From contig CAUYUJ010006335.1 in the NCBI GenBank assembly GCA_963575745.1, forward strand, positions 1,293,015-1,357,014: a stretch of 64,000 bases of DNA, given 5' to 3'. The notes below the pieces were generated by a model. That model saw only the letters and a list, made by a program, of their open reading frames with translations, was not told the DNA's origin and did no database searches. Position numbers and translations under genes: made by a program. Source of the DNA: Prorocentrum cordatum (taxonomy: Eukaryota; Sar; Dinophyceae; Prorocentrales; Prorocentraceae). Positions 52,401 through 62,943 of the stretch are shown in pieces (position 1 is the first letter of the stretch; the number at the start of each line of letters is the position of its first letter).

Positions 52401-52718
52401 CCTCGACGTCTTGGAGCTCCAGTTGAAGCAAGCTTAGATGGAAACTCAGGCATGCTGGAGAACTCCGAGTTAGGATTTGGTGGCTCCGGAGGCGTGTGGG
52501 AACCTCCAAGGTAGGATTTGGGAGACCTTCCAGTTCGGAACGTTGACGAGCTCGTCTCCCCTGGCGTGTGGGGCGCCCCCCCCCCTCAAACGCGATTTAG
52601 GACCCTGGGGGAGGAGAGAAGGGAGAGGGTACAGACAATCATCTCACACGGGGAGCGGCTGATTCGTTGTCCTCCGCCTGATGTTCCTCCGCCCCTGCGC
52701 CCCGTCCATAGCCCCGGC

Positions 52719-52752
52719 TCCTCCTCCTCCTCCTCCTCCTCCTCCTCCTCCG
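52719..52752. repeat. (CCT)n microsatellite
   Basis: About 11 perfect CCT triplets. Confidence 0.93.
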
Positions 52753-52787
52753 CTCGCCTCGACATGGGAGGGAGAGGCGGGACACTG

Positions 52788-53001
52788 GCCAGGTCGCCGT
52801 CGCCTACACCATGTACTCCACACTGGAGCGCACGCTGGTCGCCAAGTGGCCCAGATCCCAGTGAGGCTGCGCGTGGAGAGCGTGGCAGACTGCGCAGACG
52901 CTCAAGTTGTCTTGCGCTGGGAGGTTCACTTCGGCCGCTCTCTGCAGATGCCTTGTATCGGCGGCCTCCAGCCGCCGCCTCTCGACCGTCTTCGGCTCTG
53001 A
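52788..53001 (+). pseudogene. Possible decayed or intron-split coding segment
   Basis: One plus frame gives GQVAVAYTMYSTLERTLVAK before TGA near 52864; the next frame continues IPVRLRVESVADCADAQVVL, then RWEVHFGRSLQMPCIGG, ending at 53001. Both pieces look like real protein and abut, pointing to one ORF with a frameshift around 52845. Family not recognised. Confidence 0.3.
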
Positions 53002-54700
53002 GAGGAGGCCGCGCCACCCGCGAACTTTTTAGTCGCAGCCGCCCCAGCAGTAGTTGGCGTGGAGGTGGCTGCACGCCGTTTGGTTCCCTGTTTACCTCCG
53101 TTACACCCCCTCAAGTTCCTGCTCCCTATCCACTTCTCGCCGCCTCCACCCCCAGATTTTGCTGCCGCGGGCGAGCGAACGGTCTGTGGAAGCACCGCGA
53201 TTTGCACCAAGGATCCGCAGAACGAGATCCAGGCCGATTTCCGGCCGACGACGGACCTGTGGAGGAGGAAAGGAAGGACGAGGAGGATGCAAATCCACCG
53301 CAGCAGATATCGCGTAGCGCCGGGGGCCGATGATTCTTTTCCCAGTCGAGGCAAGTGCACCCGCGCAAACTATCTCGTTGCTTCCTTGCTCCTGTCTCTC
53401 TCACCCTCGACGAGCTAGGTGGAGCACTACATGTGTGTGCATCCCGCCAGCAGCTAGTTTCATGGTTTCGGGCATAATGCTTAGGGTGCAGAAGATATAT
53501 TGGAGCATCTCTTGAGTAGGGCAGACTGTTTCACATTTAGCACACGGCGATCGGCGCTGTGAAGTCGTCCCTCTAAATTCGCGCAGCCAGCTCTGCTCGC
53601 CCCCATCATTCCAGACTGTCCCAGCTACGCAGAGCTGTTAGCTACGCAGAGCTGTTAGTACGTCATGAATGTTGAGCGTGGCCGACAGGGAAGCGAGTGA
53701 GGGGCAACACTTCTAGAATAAGAACACGCCGCCACCGTGGGAAAGCACCCGCCCTCATCGAGGAACACGCCCGGGCACCAAAACATGTTCCTCCCCCTCC
53801 CTCCTCCCCAGGAAGCAACGCCCATGGGTCCATTTGCGTTTCCAGTTCGACCTTGGCTTCCCAGTGTTACCAGACCAGACCTTGAGGCGCCTGCTCCACG
53901 TGCGAGGATCGAACACTCAGCAGTCGGAGGCCTTGATGACGTACGTATCGTGTTTGGTGCCAGCTGGTCGAGAGAAGGGGGAGAGCGGGTGAAGGAGAGA
54001 CCGGGGAAGAGATCCGCTCCGCTCCGCCTGCGGTTCAATTGTCGACGATGTTCGTTTGATGTTGCGCCGTAGGCAATTTAGCCTGGAGAGAGCCCCTAGG
54101 GGGCGAAACGCGTAGTCTCCTCTCTTTTCGCTTAAGACTCGATGCAAGACGAGAGCAGGAGAGGAGGAGGAATAGTATGGGGGGCGAGAGAACAAGCATG
54201 CGTGCACACGCAACTACTGCCTCCCATCGATCAGGGAGACGTAAGACTCGAGCACGCCGTAACTCGGGTTCGCATGCGCTTTTTGACGAGCCCGTCCTGA
54301 ATTTTGACGGTCCAGTTTTCGTGGGACGTCTGCAGCGGGAGCCTGCGTCAAGCTTCAGACAGGGTCGGGTCATCTTCATGATAGCTCCGTCGGGCCGACC
54401 CGAGTTCCCCCAAGCCGAGTCTCACGTCTCTCCAAATCGAGACACCGAGACACCTGCCCTCTAGTGCCGCCCCTCGCCCTGCTCCCACCCCGTCCTCATC
54501 GGCCACCTCCGTGCCGATGCGGCGCCTACCCAGGGAGCCCGCGGCGCCTCTCCGTCGGGGGCGCACAGAGGGGGTCTCGGCCCAGAGTGCGGCTGTGGAA
54601 CGAACCCGGCTTGAGGCCGATGTTTGCCTCCTCCAGGGACCATCGAGGGCTGCTGTCCTCCAACCCCACCTGTGGCCCAACCCCACCTCGCCGCCCTCCT
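53002..54700. other. No assigned gene; small duplications
   Basis: A perfect 17-bp tandem pair (AGCTACGCAGAGCTGTT at 53623 and 53640). A plus frame near 53165-53260 gives GERTVCGSTAICTKDPQNEI but cannot be assigned. Otherwise nothing recognised. Confidence 0.35.
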
Positions 54701-54704
54701 GACT

Positions 54705-54758
54705 CCGGACCTGTTCCTCGGGTTCCCCTCGCCGGACCTGTTCCTCGGGTTCCCCTCT
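54705..54758. repeat. 27-bp perfect tandem pair
   Basis: CCGGACCTGTTCCTCGGGTT followed by CCCCTCG, twice, just left of dispersed repeat B copy 2. Confidence 0.9.
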
Positions 54759-54827
54759 GGATTCCAGGGGCAACGACAGGGGGGAAAATGCCCAGGGCGG
54801 GCACCGACCCCGAATCTCGCCCGCTCA

Positions 54828-54965
54828 CCGCAGACAGGGGCCCGCCGGCCCGCCCCGCCCAGGAACGTGCGGGCTCGCTGTCGGGGGCCTAGCGCCGATC
54901 TCTGTGCGATGTATCGCCGACGATTCCAGCTCGACGTTCCCCCCCCCCCCGGGGGGAACGTCGAG
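54828..54965 (+). repeat. Dispersed repeat B, copy 2 (right third)
   Basis: CCCCGCCCAGGAACGTGCGG, GTCGGGGGCCTA.CGCCGAT, GTATCGCCGACGATTCCAGC match the end of copy 1 (2945-3358). Ends in C8-10/G6, a self-complementary CCCCCC...GGGGGGAACGTCGA. Confidence 0.8.
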
Positions 54966-55149
54966 CATATGCATAGATAGGCATACTATGTGTTTCAACG
55001 TTTGTTTCATGACCCTCTCTGTAGTAACAGACCCACGCTGGAAACAAAGCCCCCCCTGTGCTGGTCCCCGCCTCTCCATGCCCCTCAGGACTTCGACTCG
55101 GCCCTCCCTTCCTGCACCGGCCCGCCTGCGCCATCCGCGGCTCTCTCTC

Positions 55150-55557
55150 TCTCTCTCTCTCCGTCTGCCTTCGTCCGGGGCAACGTGAGGGGGGCAGAGG
55201 CTCAGGGTGAAGGTCTGTCAACCAAGTGTCGGAAGTTCCCGGAAGTGTTCGGAAGTTCGCGGACGTGTTCGAGGCCTGGGGTGGTCTTCCATCCGCTGCG
55301 CCTTGGCGAGGGCGTTCCGGAGTTGGGAATCGTCGCGGATGGCCGCCCGGGGAGCCGAGCTATGACCCGGAGGCCGCGGGAGAACGTCAGGGGGGATAGG
55401 CTCAGAGGGGAAGGCATCGGCCCCGAAGCGCCCACTCATCGCCGACAGGGGCCCGATGGCCCACCCCACCCAGGAGTTTGTGGGCTCGCTCTTATCACCA
55501 ATCTATCGGGGATTCACCTCCGATTCCAGCTCGACGTCTTCCCCCCCGTGAGACGGC
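55150..55557 (+). repeat. Dispersed repeat B, copy 3 (nearly full length)
   Basis: Collinear with 2945-3358. Contains tandem TTCCCGGAAGTGTTCGGAAG at its left, then the GAGGCCTGGGGTGG, CCGCTGCGCCTTGGCGAGGG, CTATGACCCGGAGGCC and CATCGCCGACAGGGGCCCGA landmarks. Confidence 0.82.
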
Positions 55558-55559
55558 CC

Positions 55560-56365
55560 CCTCCTACGGTGGGGGCGTTCATTGAGGATGTTGTCCAAGA
55601 GGTTTCTGGCCCTGGAGGATCCCTTGTCTGGTGAGGGCGGCGGTGAGATCCATGGCCAATCCACGATTGGAGTTCCACCAGCCTCCAGACCATGGGCGTC
55701 TGCTGGCGGTCTCGGGGGGCCTCCCTGGGCGGAGGGCTCGGAATGTCAGCTCGAGCTGCCTCTCTTGGGCCCCTCGTGAGTCCCTGCTGGGGATCCTGCA
55801 CTCCTTGCCCAAATGGCTTCGCAGGCGGTGCCCTCACCTCGCTGCCTCCTCGTCTCCGCCCGCCCTCGGCACGTGCCTGCTGCGCCCGAGCGCTCGGCCG
55901 GCCGCCCTCGCGCGGTTGCTCCCGGCGTCGAGCCAGCTGCGCCCCCCCCCCTTGGCAGCCCCAGGGATCGATCGGGGGCCCCCAAGCGGGGTGGTCACCA
56001 CACAGTGTGGTGAGTCGGTGGGGATTCGGGGTCACCGCACGGTTTTGGGGCTCGGGTCGTTCTCCGAGGACGTCTCGGGCGACTGGGGCATCCGAGGTCC
56101 CAAAACCGTGCGTTGACGGACCGTGCGGTGAGGTCTTGGGGGATTTCGAGGTCACCGTACGGTCTGTCACCGCACCGTTTCGGGACTCCCAAATCAACCT
56201 AAAGGGCGTTTTTCGTTGTCGTTTTGTTTTCGTTTTCCCTCTCTGTGGCTCCCATCCGCCCTTGCTGCAAGACGAGGTCGAAGCGAAAGCGGCCCACGAC
56301 ATCGCCAAAACGCCGCTTGGGTCGACCGCGGGCACCACACGCCGCTGGCACCACACACCGCGGCG
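55560..56365. other. Upstream region of the RCC1-like gene; GGTCACCGCACGGT repeats
   Basis: No recognised exon. At 55985-56190 the word GGTCACCGCACGGT recurs three times with variants, and CGCACGGTTTTGGG (56036) is inverted as CCCAAAACCGTGCG (56099). Possibly repeat-derived or regulatory. Confidence 0.4.
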
Positions 56366-58051
56366 CCGCGGCTCTCGCAGATGTGCGCCGCTGGAGGGTG
56401 CCACACGGCCCTGCTCAGGAGCGACGGCACGGTCGTGGCATGCGGCCTCAACGACATCTCGGGGGCGTCCAAGATGGGGTGGATTCGAGGGAAGAAGCAC
56501 GGGGACCATGACCAAGATGTCGCGGGATCTTGTCGATGCCGATTCTGGTCATGGTCCACGCGGGCCGTCGCCGAACCGTGAGGAGGATCCACGAGATTAC
56601 GCTGAGGTTTGCGCGCCTGGTGGTGTCCCCGAAGGGCTCCCCATTGGCCGCGCACGAAAGGTCAATCTTGCCTAGGCCCACTCTTGCGTGTAGCCAGCTC
56701 ACATCTCCGTGGTGTCATGTGGGCCACGCGCTCGCCACGAGAGCTGAGATGGCTGCCTCAGGTACCCGACGACATGTGTCTTGTTCCATCCACGGCGGCC
56801 TCCACGGCCCCGTTCTCGGGCCCCGGGCCATCAGAATGGTCCCCGTTTTCACCTCCTCTTTCGGCGCGTCCCCCTGGCCCCAACTCGTCCGCGCACATGC
56901 CTCGGGCCAGCCACGGTGCGCACCACCACCCCTCTTCCTGGCCGCCCTCTTCGGCGCACCCGAAGATTGGTCAGTGCGAGATCCCGGCGCTGGTCGCAGG
57001 CCTCACCTTCACGCAGGTTGCCGTTGGAGAGGCCCACACGGTGCTGCTCAAGAGCGACGGCACCGCCATTGCTTGCGGCGACGGTCATTTTGGTCAGTGC
57101 GAGCTCCCTGCGCTTGTCGAGGGCCTGGTCTACACCCAAGCTGCTGCTGGAGTGGAGCATACGGTCCTGCTCGGGAGCGACGGTACCGCCACGGCCTGCG
57201 GAAGCGATTATTTTGGTCAGTGTGAGCTCCCAGCTCTGGGCGCGGGTCTGAGCTACACGCAAGTTGCCGCTGGAGAGTACCACACTGTCCTGCTCAGGAG
57301 CGACGGCATCGCCGTGGCCTGCGGCGGCAATGGTGATGGTCGGTGCCAGATCCCAGAGCTTGTCGCGGGCCTACGCTATACGCAAGTTGCCGCTGGGGGG
57401 GCCCATACAGTGTTGCTTAGGAGCGACGGCACCGTGGTGGCCTGCGGCGACGAGACTTCTGGTAAATGCGAATTCCCGGCACTGGTCGCTGGCCTGACCT
57501 ACGCGCAAGTTGCCGCTGGAGGGGACCATACAGTCCTGCTCAAGAGCGATGGCACCACCGTAGCCTGCGGGCGCAATCATGATGGTCAGTGCCACCTGCC
57601 AGCGCTGGTCGCGGGCCTGTCATACACGCAAGTGGCCGCTGGAAAGAATCACACAGTCCTCCTCAGGAGCGATGGCACGGCCGTAGCCTGCGGCCGCAAC
57701 AGTGACGGCCAGTGCGACCTCCTGGCGTTGGTCGGGAACCTGACCTACGCACCCCATTTGTTTCCAGCGTTACTCCTGCAGGCGTCTCTCGACGGCGACT
57801 GGATACGTTTTGTGAACCTCAGCGGGGCGGAGCGCTGCAGAACTAAGGCAGGGCCCACCGCTCGCCTTGCAGACGTCTACGGGCAGTTGATGGCCGACCA
57901 TCGTGCTGGGAGGCTGGCTTCCGTAGCCTGGCGAGTCGACGCTGTCTTGCCGGGGGGGCGATTTCTCAGTGGCGTGTCGGCCGAGGAGACGGTCGCCAGC
58001 GTCTTCGAGCCCGCTCGTCCAGGCTTAGCCGTCGAGCCCAGCGCAGGCTGA
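56366..58051 (+). CDS. RCC1-like (HERC-type) repeat protein, at least two exons
   Basis: Exon 2 (56975-58051) encodes six complete 41-residue units plus a partial seventh; each unit runs C-E-x-P-A-L-V-A-G-L, YTQVAAG, H-TVLLRSDGTAVACG. The repeat period is exactly 123 bp. The C-terminal ~110 residues (from about GNLTYAPHLFPALLLQ) have an LSGAER...VLPGGRFLS pattern like the ubiquitin-like tails of dinoflagellate HERC-type proteins. Upstream, another frame carries a partial unit (LSQMCAAGGCHTALLRSDGT, then VVACGLNDISG, 56372-56464). Joining 56464 to 56975 across a 510-bp intron (GC donor, CAG acceptor) restores exact unit spacing. RCC1 repeats form beta-propellers; the molecular role here is unknown. 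The start codon and any earlier exons are not identified. Confidence 0.85.
56465..56974 (+). other. Inferred 510-bp intron with GC donor
   Basis: The boundary after ATCTCGGGG at 56464 leaves GCGTCC as donor; the acceptor is TTGGTCAG before TGCGAG. The join is phase 0 and gives ACG-LNDISG-CEIP, matching the six-residue linker between ACG and C in other units. Non-canonical GC donors are common in dinoflagellates. An open reading frame continues through the intron's right half, but its sequence is not RCC1-like. Confidence 0.55.
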
Positions 58052-59575
58052 GCCTTGCTTGTTTCACGGTTGCTTCCGAAACAAAAAAGGACAGGGCGGG
58101 GGGCGTAAAGGGGGGGCGAGGGAACGGATGGTGACGGGGGAGGGTCACGTACGATTGTCATCGTATTCCACAGCCTCCAACAACCCTCCTTGGCGATTGC
58201 ATGTGCTTGGTCTCATTGTTCCTGTTCTGTGGATGGACGCAACCCCGTCGCGACATGGGAAAACAATGGCAGGCCTCGTGCCACGTTGAGGCAAGACACG
58301 ATCAGATCCAGGCGCGTTGCTTCCCGTGTGGTACATAAATATGGGTAATGGCAGCGCTGCGCTTTGCCGCGCGGAGGCAGTCGGGTTAGGCCCCCGTCAC
58401 CAGGGGAACGGCGTTGTCATATCGCTCCCAAGAGTGCTGAGTGGCGAATCCGCCCAGCTTGCACAAGATGCAACAGGGGCGATTAGCACCAAATCCCGCG
58501 GACCCAGACAACCAACACGCAGCGGCAACCTGTACGGAATGTGCGTCGTGAAGGTCGGGGTCAACAGATCCGGGTCCCACAGCGGCGAAACATTACATAC
58601 CAGAGTATATCGAATGTAATATTATCGTGTGTTTCCGCGGTGTCTCGAGATGCGCATGGTAGTGCGTTCTCGTGGTATTGCACAGAAGTATAGAATAGCA
58701 AGGCTGATTGGAGAGAAGGGGGACCAGGTAGGAATACAAGTATATGTTCACAGTCTTTCATACCAAGGCCAAATGCTCTTGCATGAGAGGTCCTACCAAA
58801 CGGGGTACCCAGTACACGCTTTTCTTGTTCATTGGCGGGACGTTCGTGTATCCAAGGGTTTTCAGCCCGAGCCGCAAGGCAAGTCCTGGAAGGCAAGGGT
58901 TGGCACGCTTGCACCACGCAGCAAGATTGTCCGACGTTGACGTCTATGTGAAGGACTCCGCGTGGCGTGTCCAGAGCATCATTGAATAGATTGGCCACGT
59001 CGGCAGGGTCGCGCATGAACATACGCGATGATTTCTGCTCCTGCTGACTTCCGGGCCCGAAGCTGCCGGGGAGCGGGGTCAAATGCCGAGCAGAAGAGTG
59101 CAGGCAGGAGCGCCCCCCTGTTCCCCCCCTATCGCCTTGCGAACGTGAGTGTGGTGCCGATGCCCCTCCATCTGAGTTTTGACGCTACAGCGTACCACTG
59201 CCGGTCGACTTGCACAATTCGCGCGAGCGCCCGCGTCATGTAGACGTTTCGAACATGCGGGCACGGCACGATCGAACGCCCCCTCTGTATCGATAATATA
59301 GGTACTACTTGATTTGGCTCCACAGCTGTGCAGTATTGGATTGCTTGTATTGCCGCATCAGTGCCGCTACGGTCATGCAGTCCATCCAGCTTTCAAAGGC
59401 CCCATCGTGTTTCGTAGTGTTTCGTGGCATCGGTGTGCCAGTGCGTTCGTTGCCAAAATTATGTGTGCTCCTCCTGCCGAAACGAACGCAACCGTCTGCT
59501 TTGCGAGCGCGGACGAGATAACCACCTTCACACTGTCATGCTGTTTTCGATTCGAACCGGTTTCCCGCTGCCGCT
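58052..59575. other. Downstream of the RCC1-like gene; no gene recognised
   Basis: Moderate GC, no repeat arrays. A 173-codon minus-strand frame (58561-59082) has no recognisable domain. No poly(A) signal can be asserted. Confidence 0.35.
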
Positions 59576-59581
59576 CTGCCG

Positions 59582-59702
59582 CTGCACGGTTTCCCCCGGT
59601 GCCGTATGTGACCCGAGGAGGAGGAGGAGGAGGAGGAGGAGGAGGAGGAGGAGGAGGAGGAGGAGGAGGAGGGGGAGGAGGGGAGGAGGGGGAGGAGGTG
59701 AG
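59582..59702 (-). repeat. (GGA)n array with conserved flank (inverted copy)
   Basis: GGA triplets from 59615 to 59700. The left flank, read on the minus strand, is CTCGGGTCACATACGGCACC then GGGGGAAACCGTGCAG, matching the right flanks of the CCT arrays at 16097 and 60873. Confidence 0.85.
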
Positions 59703-59730
59703 ATGAGATGAGAGCGGTCGCGAAGCGAGT

Positions 59731-60520
59731 CTATATATAATTAAGCCCTGGCCGCCACCGCCTTGCTGAGGGCTTTAGGCGGCAGATCTCTCTCTCTAAA
59801 CGACGGAGATACTCCTTGCCAGTGAAGGTGGGTGGGAGGCAGGCCCCCGCCAGCTTCTTGCTAAGAAGAGCTGAGCCGACAGACCCGCAACTGCCACAGA
59901 ACCAAACTTCTTGAGATTCGTGAAACCTCATGTTATGGGAACTATGGACCACACCCCCTGCGAGATTTAAAACCCGACCTCTGGGCAAGGCAGAAACTTT
60001 GTCGGAAACAAACACGAGCGGAAAACACGGGGTCCCGAGCCAATTCTTCAAGTTGGCGTCTGAAGACGAACCCCGACACACCAGACATTTCTTCCCGCTG
60101 CAATCTACATTGTGAGACGAACCCAGAAGAGCGACGGCACGGGGTCGAGGGGGAGGGAGGCGGCAACGCAGGAGCTTCAGAAGAACATTTCCTCTTGCCA
60201 CTGTGCACGGCTGACTCAAGGCATATCCGAAGAAGCCTAAGTCGAACCAGCCGTGCATCTGCTTCCACCTGTTGAACACGAGCTCTCTGGGCCTCAGGGA
60301 CTCGAGCTTCGCGAGCGGCGACTCCCGCGAGGACATCCACATATGCATTTCCTTCGACCATCCACGGTGGCACCTGCTGCTCGATGACCTGTCGACCGTC
60401 GAGGTGTGAGGCCACCTTAAGAACAACAATCTCGCTGCAGGCTCGAACTTTCAGATGTTTCTGAATGGCCTCCAGATGTCTGCGTTGGGGCCTGTCGGTT
60501 GGTCGTAAGCTCGAGCCCAC
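59731..60520 (-). pseudogene. Decayed non-LTR retroelement 3' end (RNase H end and zinc-binding tail)
   Basis: The minus-strand frame from 60520 gives VVLKVASHLDGRQVIEQQ, then GNAYVDVLAGVAA (end of an RNase H domain, with the last conserved Asp kept), then RVPEAQRARVQQVEADARL. Near 60210-60120 the reading shifts to another frame: SGKKCLVCRG, VVHSSHNMRFH, VWFCGSCGSVGS, ending at 59731 (TAG/TAA side). The CxxC/His/CxxC tail is the same architecture as the relic at 10150-11790. Frameshifted, so probably inactive. The 5' part is missing; a purine array starts right after (60571). Confidence 0.65.
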
Positions 60521-60570
60521 CAGCCTTTGCAGACCTCATCGTTGTCGGTAACATATACCGTCGGCCCTAA

Positions 60571-60708
60571 GGGGGGGGAGGGGGAGGAGGAGGAGGGGGA
60601 GGAGGAGGAGGAGGAGGAGGAGGAGGAGAAGGACGGAGGAGGAGGAGGAGGAAAGGGGGAAGAAGGAGGAGGTCGTGTCGCCGAAGCCCTTCGGAGAAGC
60701 CCTCCGAC
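60571..60708. repeat. (GGA)n array with GGCGAC flank
   Basis: GGA/GGG triplets (60571-60670), then GGTCGTGTCGCCGAAGCCCT and TCGGAGAAGCCCTCCG, the reverse complement of the left flank of the next array (60841-60872). Confidence 0.85.
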
Positions 60709-60840
60709 TGCCGCGCCTGTTCCGGGTGCTAGCGGCGCATGCTGGAGACGGGTGAGTTTTGGCCGATGTCCCTTTTGCGGACGCCCTCGGCCCCTGGACG
60801 CCGCCGGCGGGCTATGACGCGGGCGGGGGGGGGCATGGGT

Positions 60841-61040
60841 GGAGGGTCTCTCCGGAGGGCTTGGGCGACCCGTCCTCCTCTTCCTCCTCCTCCTCTCTTC
60901 TCCTCCTCCTCCTCCTCCTCCTCCTCCTCCTCCTCCTCCTCCTCCTCCTCCTCCTCCTCCTCCTCCGCATCCTTCTCCGCATCCTCCTCCACCTCCTCCT
61001 GCTCCTCGGGTCGCCTACGGCCCCAGGGGAAACCGTGCAG
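60841..61040 (+). repeat. (CCT)n array with conserved flanks on both sides
   Basis: Left flank GGAGGGTCTCTCCGGAGGGC then TTGGGCGACCCG; triplets 60873-60966 with a degenerate CCGCATCCTTCTCC tail; right flank CTCGGGTCGCCTACGGCCCC then AGGGGAAACCGTGCAG. Confidence 0.88.
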
Positions 61041-61126
61041 ACATGGGAGATGCATGGAAGATGTCGAGACAACAACGGCCAACCCCATGCCAAACCAATG
61101 GGACGTCATGTGGGAGCCCGCGCGAT

Positions 61127-61457
61127 GGGAGTCAGATTGTTACGACAACAGATCGATGAGACCATGTGTGTTGTGGTGGGAGACGACACGTGGGACGAAA
61201 CCGGCATGGATGTGGACAGCGACGGAACGGACTACTACGACTCCGACCAGTATGGTGCTTCCATCGAGGCCCCGGACAATGTTGACGCGATCTCCGAGTT
61301 TGAGGACATCGAGGAAGTGCCTTGCGACAAGGACGATCTGACCAGCCAGGGTGACGAGGTCAAGTCCGAAACCGAAGACTTAGCGACGACTCAGACGGGC
61401 TTCCTTGCGCAGGCCCGAACCAGCATGGAAAAAATACGTAGCCGCAGATGCGGATAA
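61127..61457 (+). CDS. Acidic ORF fragment of unknown origin
   Basis: The plus frame ending at TAA 61455-61457 gives QQIDETMCVVVGDDTWDETG, then MDVDSDGTDYYDSDQYG, ISEFEDIEEVPCDKDDL and SETEDLATTQTGFLAQARTS. Codon use is balanced and the residues are Asp/Glu-rich without being a simple triplet repeat, unlike its surroundings. An overlapping frame continues KKYVAADADKRKGWVGTSTA and LEKLAAGAKLHNLYKEPVAG to about 61580, so the ORF may be frameshifted or spliced. It might be a retrotransposon gag-like or spacer region; no domain is recognised. Confidence 0.4.
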
Positions 61458-61599
61458 GAGGAAGGGGTGGGTGGGGACGTCGACAGCTTGCGAGACTCTG
61501 GAGAAGCTTGCCGCAGGCGCCAAGTTACACAATTTATACAAAGAACCCGTCGCAGGCGCCGATTTTTTCTTCAAATCAATGTGGATCGGTCGCAGGCGA

Positions 61600-61835
61600 G
61601 TCGCGGAGTGGGTAGCGGGTGGGTCGCGGGGTGGGTCGCGGATGGGTCGTTGGTGGGTCGCGAATGGTTCGCAGGGTGGATCGCAGGTGGGTCACAGGGT
61701 GGGTCGCCAGTGGGTCGCAGGTGGGTCGTGTGTGGGTCGCGGGGTGGGTCGCGGGAGAGGGTCGCGGGAGAGGGTCGCGGGAGAGGGTCGCGGGTGGGTC
61801 GCGGAGCGGGTCGCGGGTGGGTCGTTTGGGGGACG
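61600..61835 (+). repeat. 12-bp GGGTCGCGGGTG array, first
   Basis: GTGGGTCGCGGG words at about 12-bp spacing with AGAGGGTCGCGGG variants over 235 bp. Apparent Gly/Ser/Arg-rich frames are artefacts. Confidence 0.92.
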
Positions 61836-62735
61836 ATGACAATAAATAGCAGCAGTAATAACAACAACAAAGTCCTCATTACGGATTCTCACCTCAGCCA
61901 CGCACGTAGGAACAATGAATGACCATTCGCTCCCTCACTCTGATATGCATCGTTAGATTCGTCCGTGTGGATCAATGCGCCTGATTTTTTTTATTATGCA
62001 AACGCTTTTGATCAGTTGTTCGCGCCGTTTGGAGATTTTCGCTTTTTAACGCCTAGCAGCCAACGACAATTAGATCTAGTAATCCCTGGCTTCAATGTTG
62101 ATCGACGGTTACTGGTATGACGTCGCCGGTGTCAACCTGATCTCGCGGACAGGGCGGGCGCGACTAGGGTTGAGTATCAAACGTGGTACACTACTAGAAC
62201 AAGTTGAACACGAAAACAATTCAACGCACCACGGAGTGCTGGAGACAACATTGTTTTTTGTTTACAATGCTTGGGCGCTGAAGTATTCGGGCGGGAGGGG
62301 GGGAGCCAGAGCATCCGCCTTGTGATCGACCTTGCCCGAGAGCATACAAGAGGACTGAATGCCAGAATTCGCCGCGGTGCGACCATCCTCCTCTTCTCCT
62401 CCTTTTCCTCCCCTCCTCCTCTCCCCCTGTTCCTCTTCCTCACTTGATCGTGTTTACCTGGCAGCGTCGCGCGTTTCAGGTCATTTGGTTTGCGAATGAG
62501 CCTTGAGGCATTTGGCCTGCTGTTGGGGCACGGGGGGGCGGGGAAATTATAACCAGCCAAGGCGCTGAAATAAGATTCAATTTGGATTCGCGAAAGGCTC
62601 GTGCTCTCAACGTTTTCTTGCGGTTATTCTACCAACTTGTCTCGCATTCTTTCGCGATCGTGCAACTGCAGAAGAGCTTTCGTTTCTTTTTTTATTGTTC
62701 CTTATTTCCGCAGCGCGAGGGACTGGCGTGGAGTG
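61836..62735. other. No gene recognised
   Basis: Lower-GC sequence with a TTTTTTTTATTATGC patch, otherwise featureless. Separates the two 12-bp arrays. Confidence 0.4.
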
Positions 62736-62872
62736 GGTCGTGGAGTGGGTCGCGGGTGGATCACGGGCAGGTCGCGGGTGGGTCGAGGGCGGTTCGTGCA
62801 GGTGGGTCGCGTAGGCGGGTCGTGAAGGTTGATCACGGCTCTTGGGGGTGGGTCGCGGGCGGATCGCGGAAT
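62736..62872 (+). repeat. 12-bp GGGTCGCGGGTG array, second (diverged)
   Basis: GTGGGTCGTGGAGTGGGTCG, CGGGCAGGTCGCGGGTGGGT and similar. Same unit as 61600-61835, more diverged. Confidence 0.88.
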
Positions 62873-62893
62873 GGAAAGAAAGAAAAAAACAAT

Positions 62894-62943
62894 ATAGAGA
62901 GGAGAGAGAGAGAGAGAGAGAGAGGAAGAGAGAGAGAGAGAGT
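62894..62943. repeat. (GA)n microsatellite
   Basis: GAGAGAGAGA interrupted by one GGAAGA. Confidence 0.92.

Noticed and set aside
56609-56974. N-terminal 122 residues of the long RCC1 ORF as true coding sequence
   Set aside because: Not repeat-like, Pro/His/Ser-rich from composition, and a splice from 56464 to 56975 restores exact unit spacing; treated as intron, though transcript data could reverse this.
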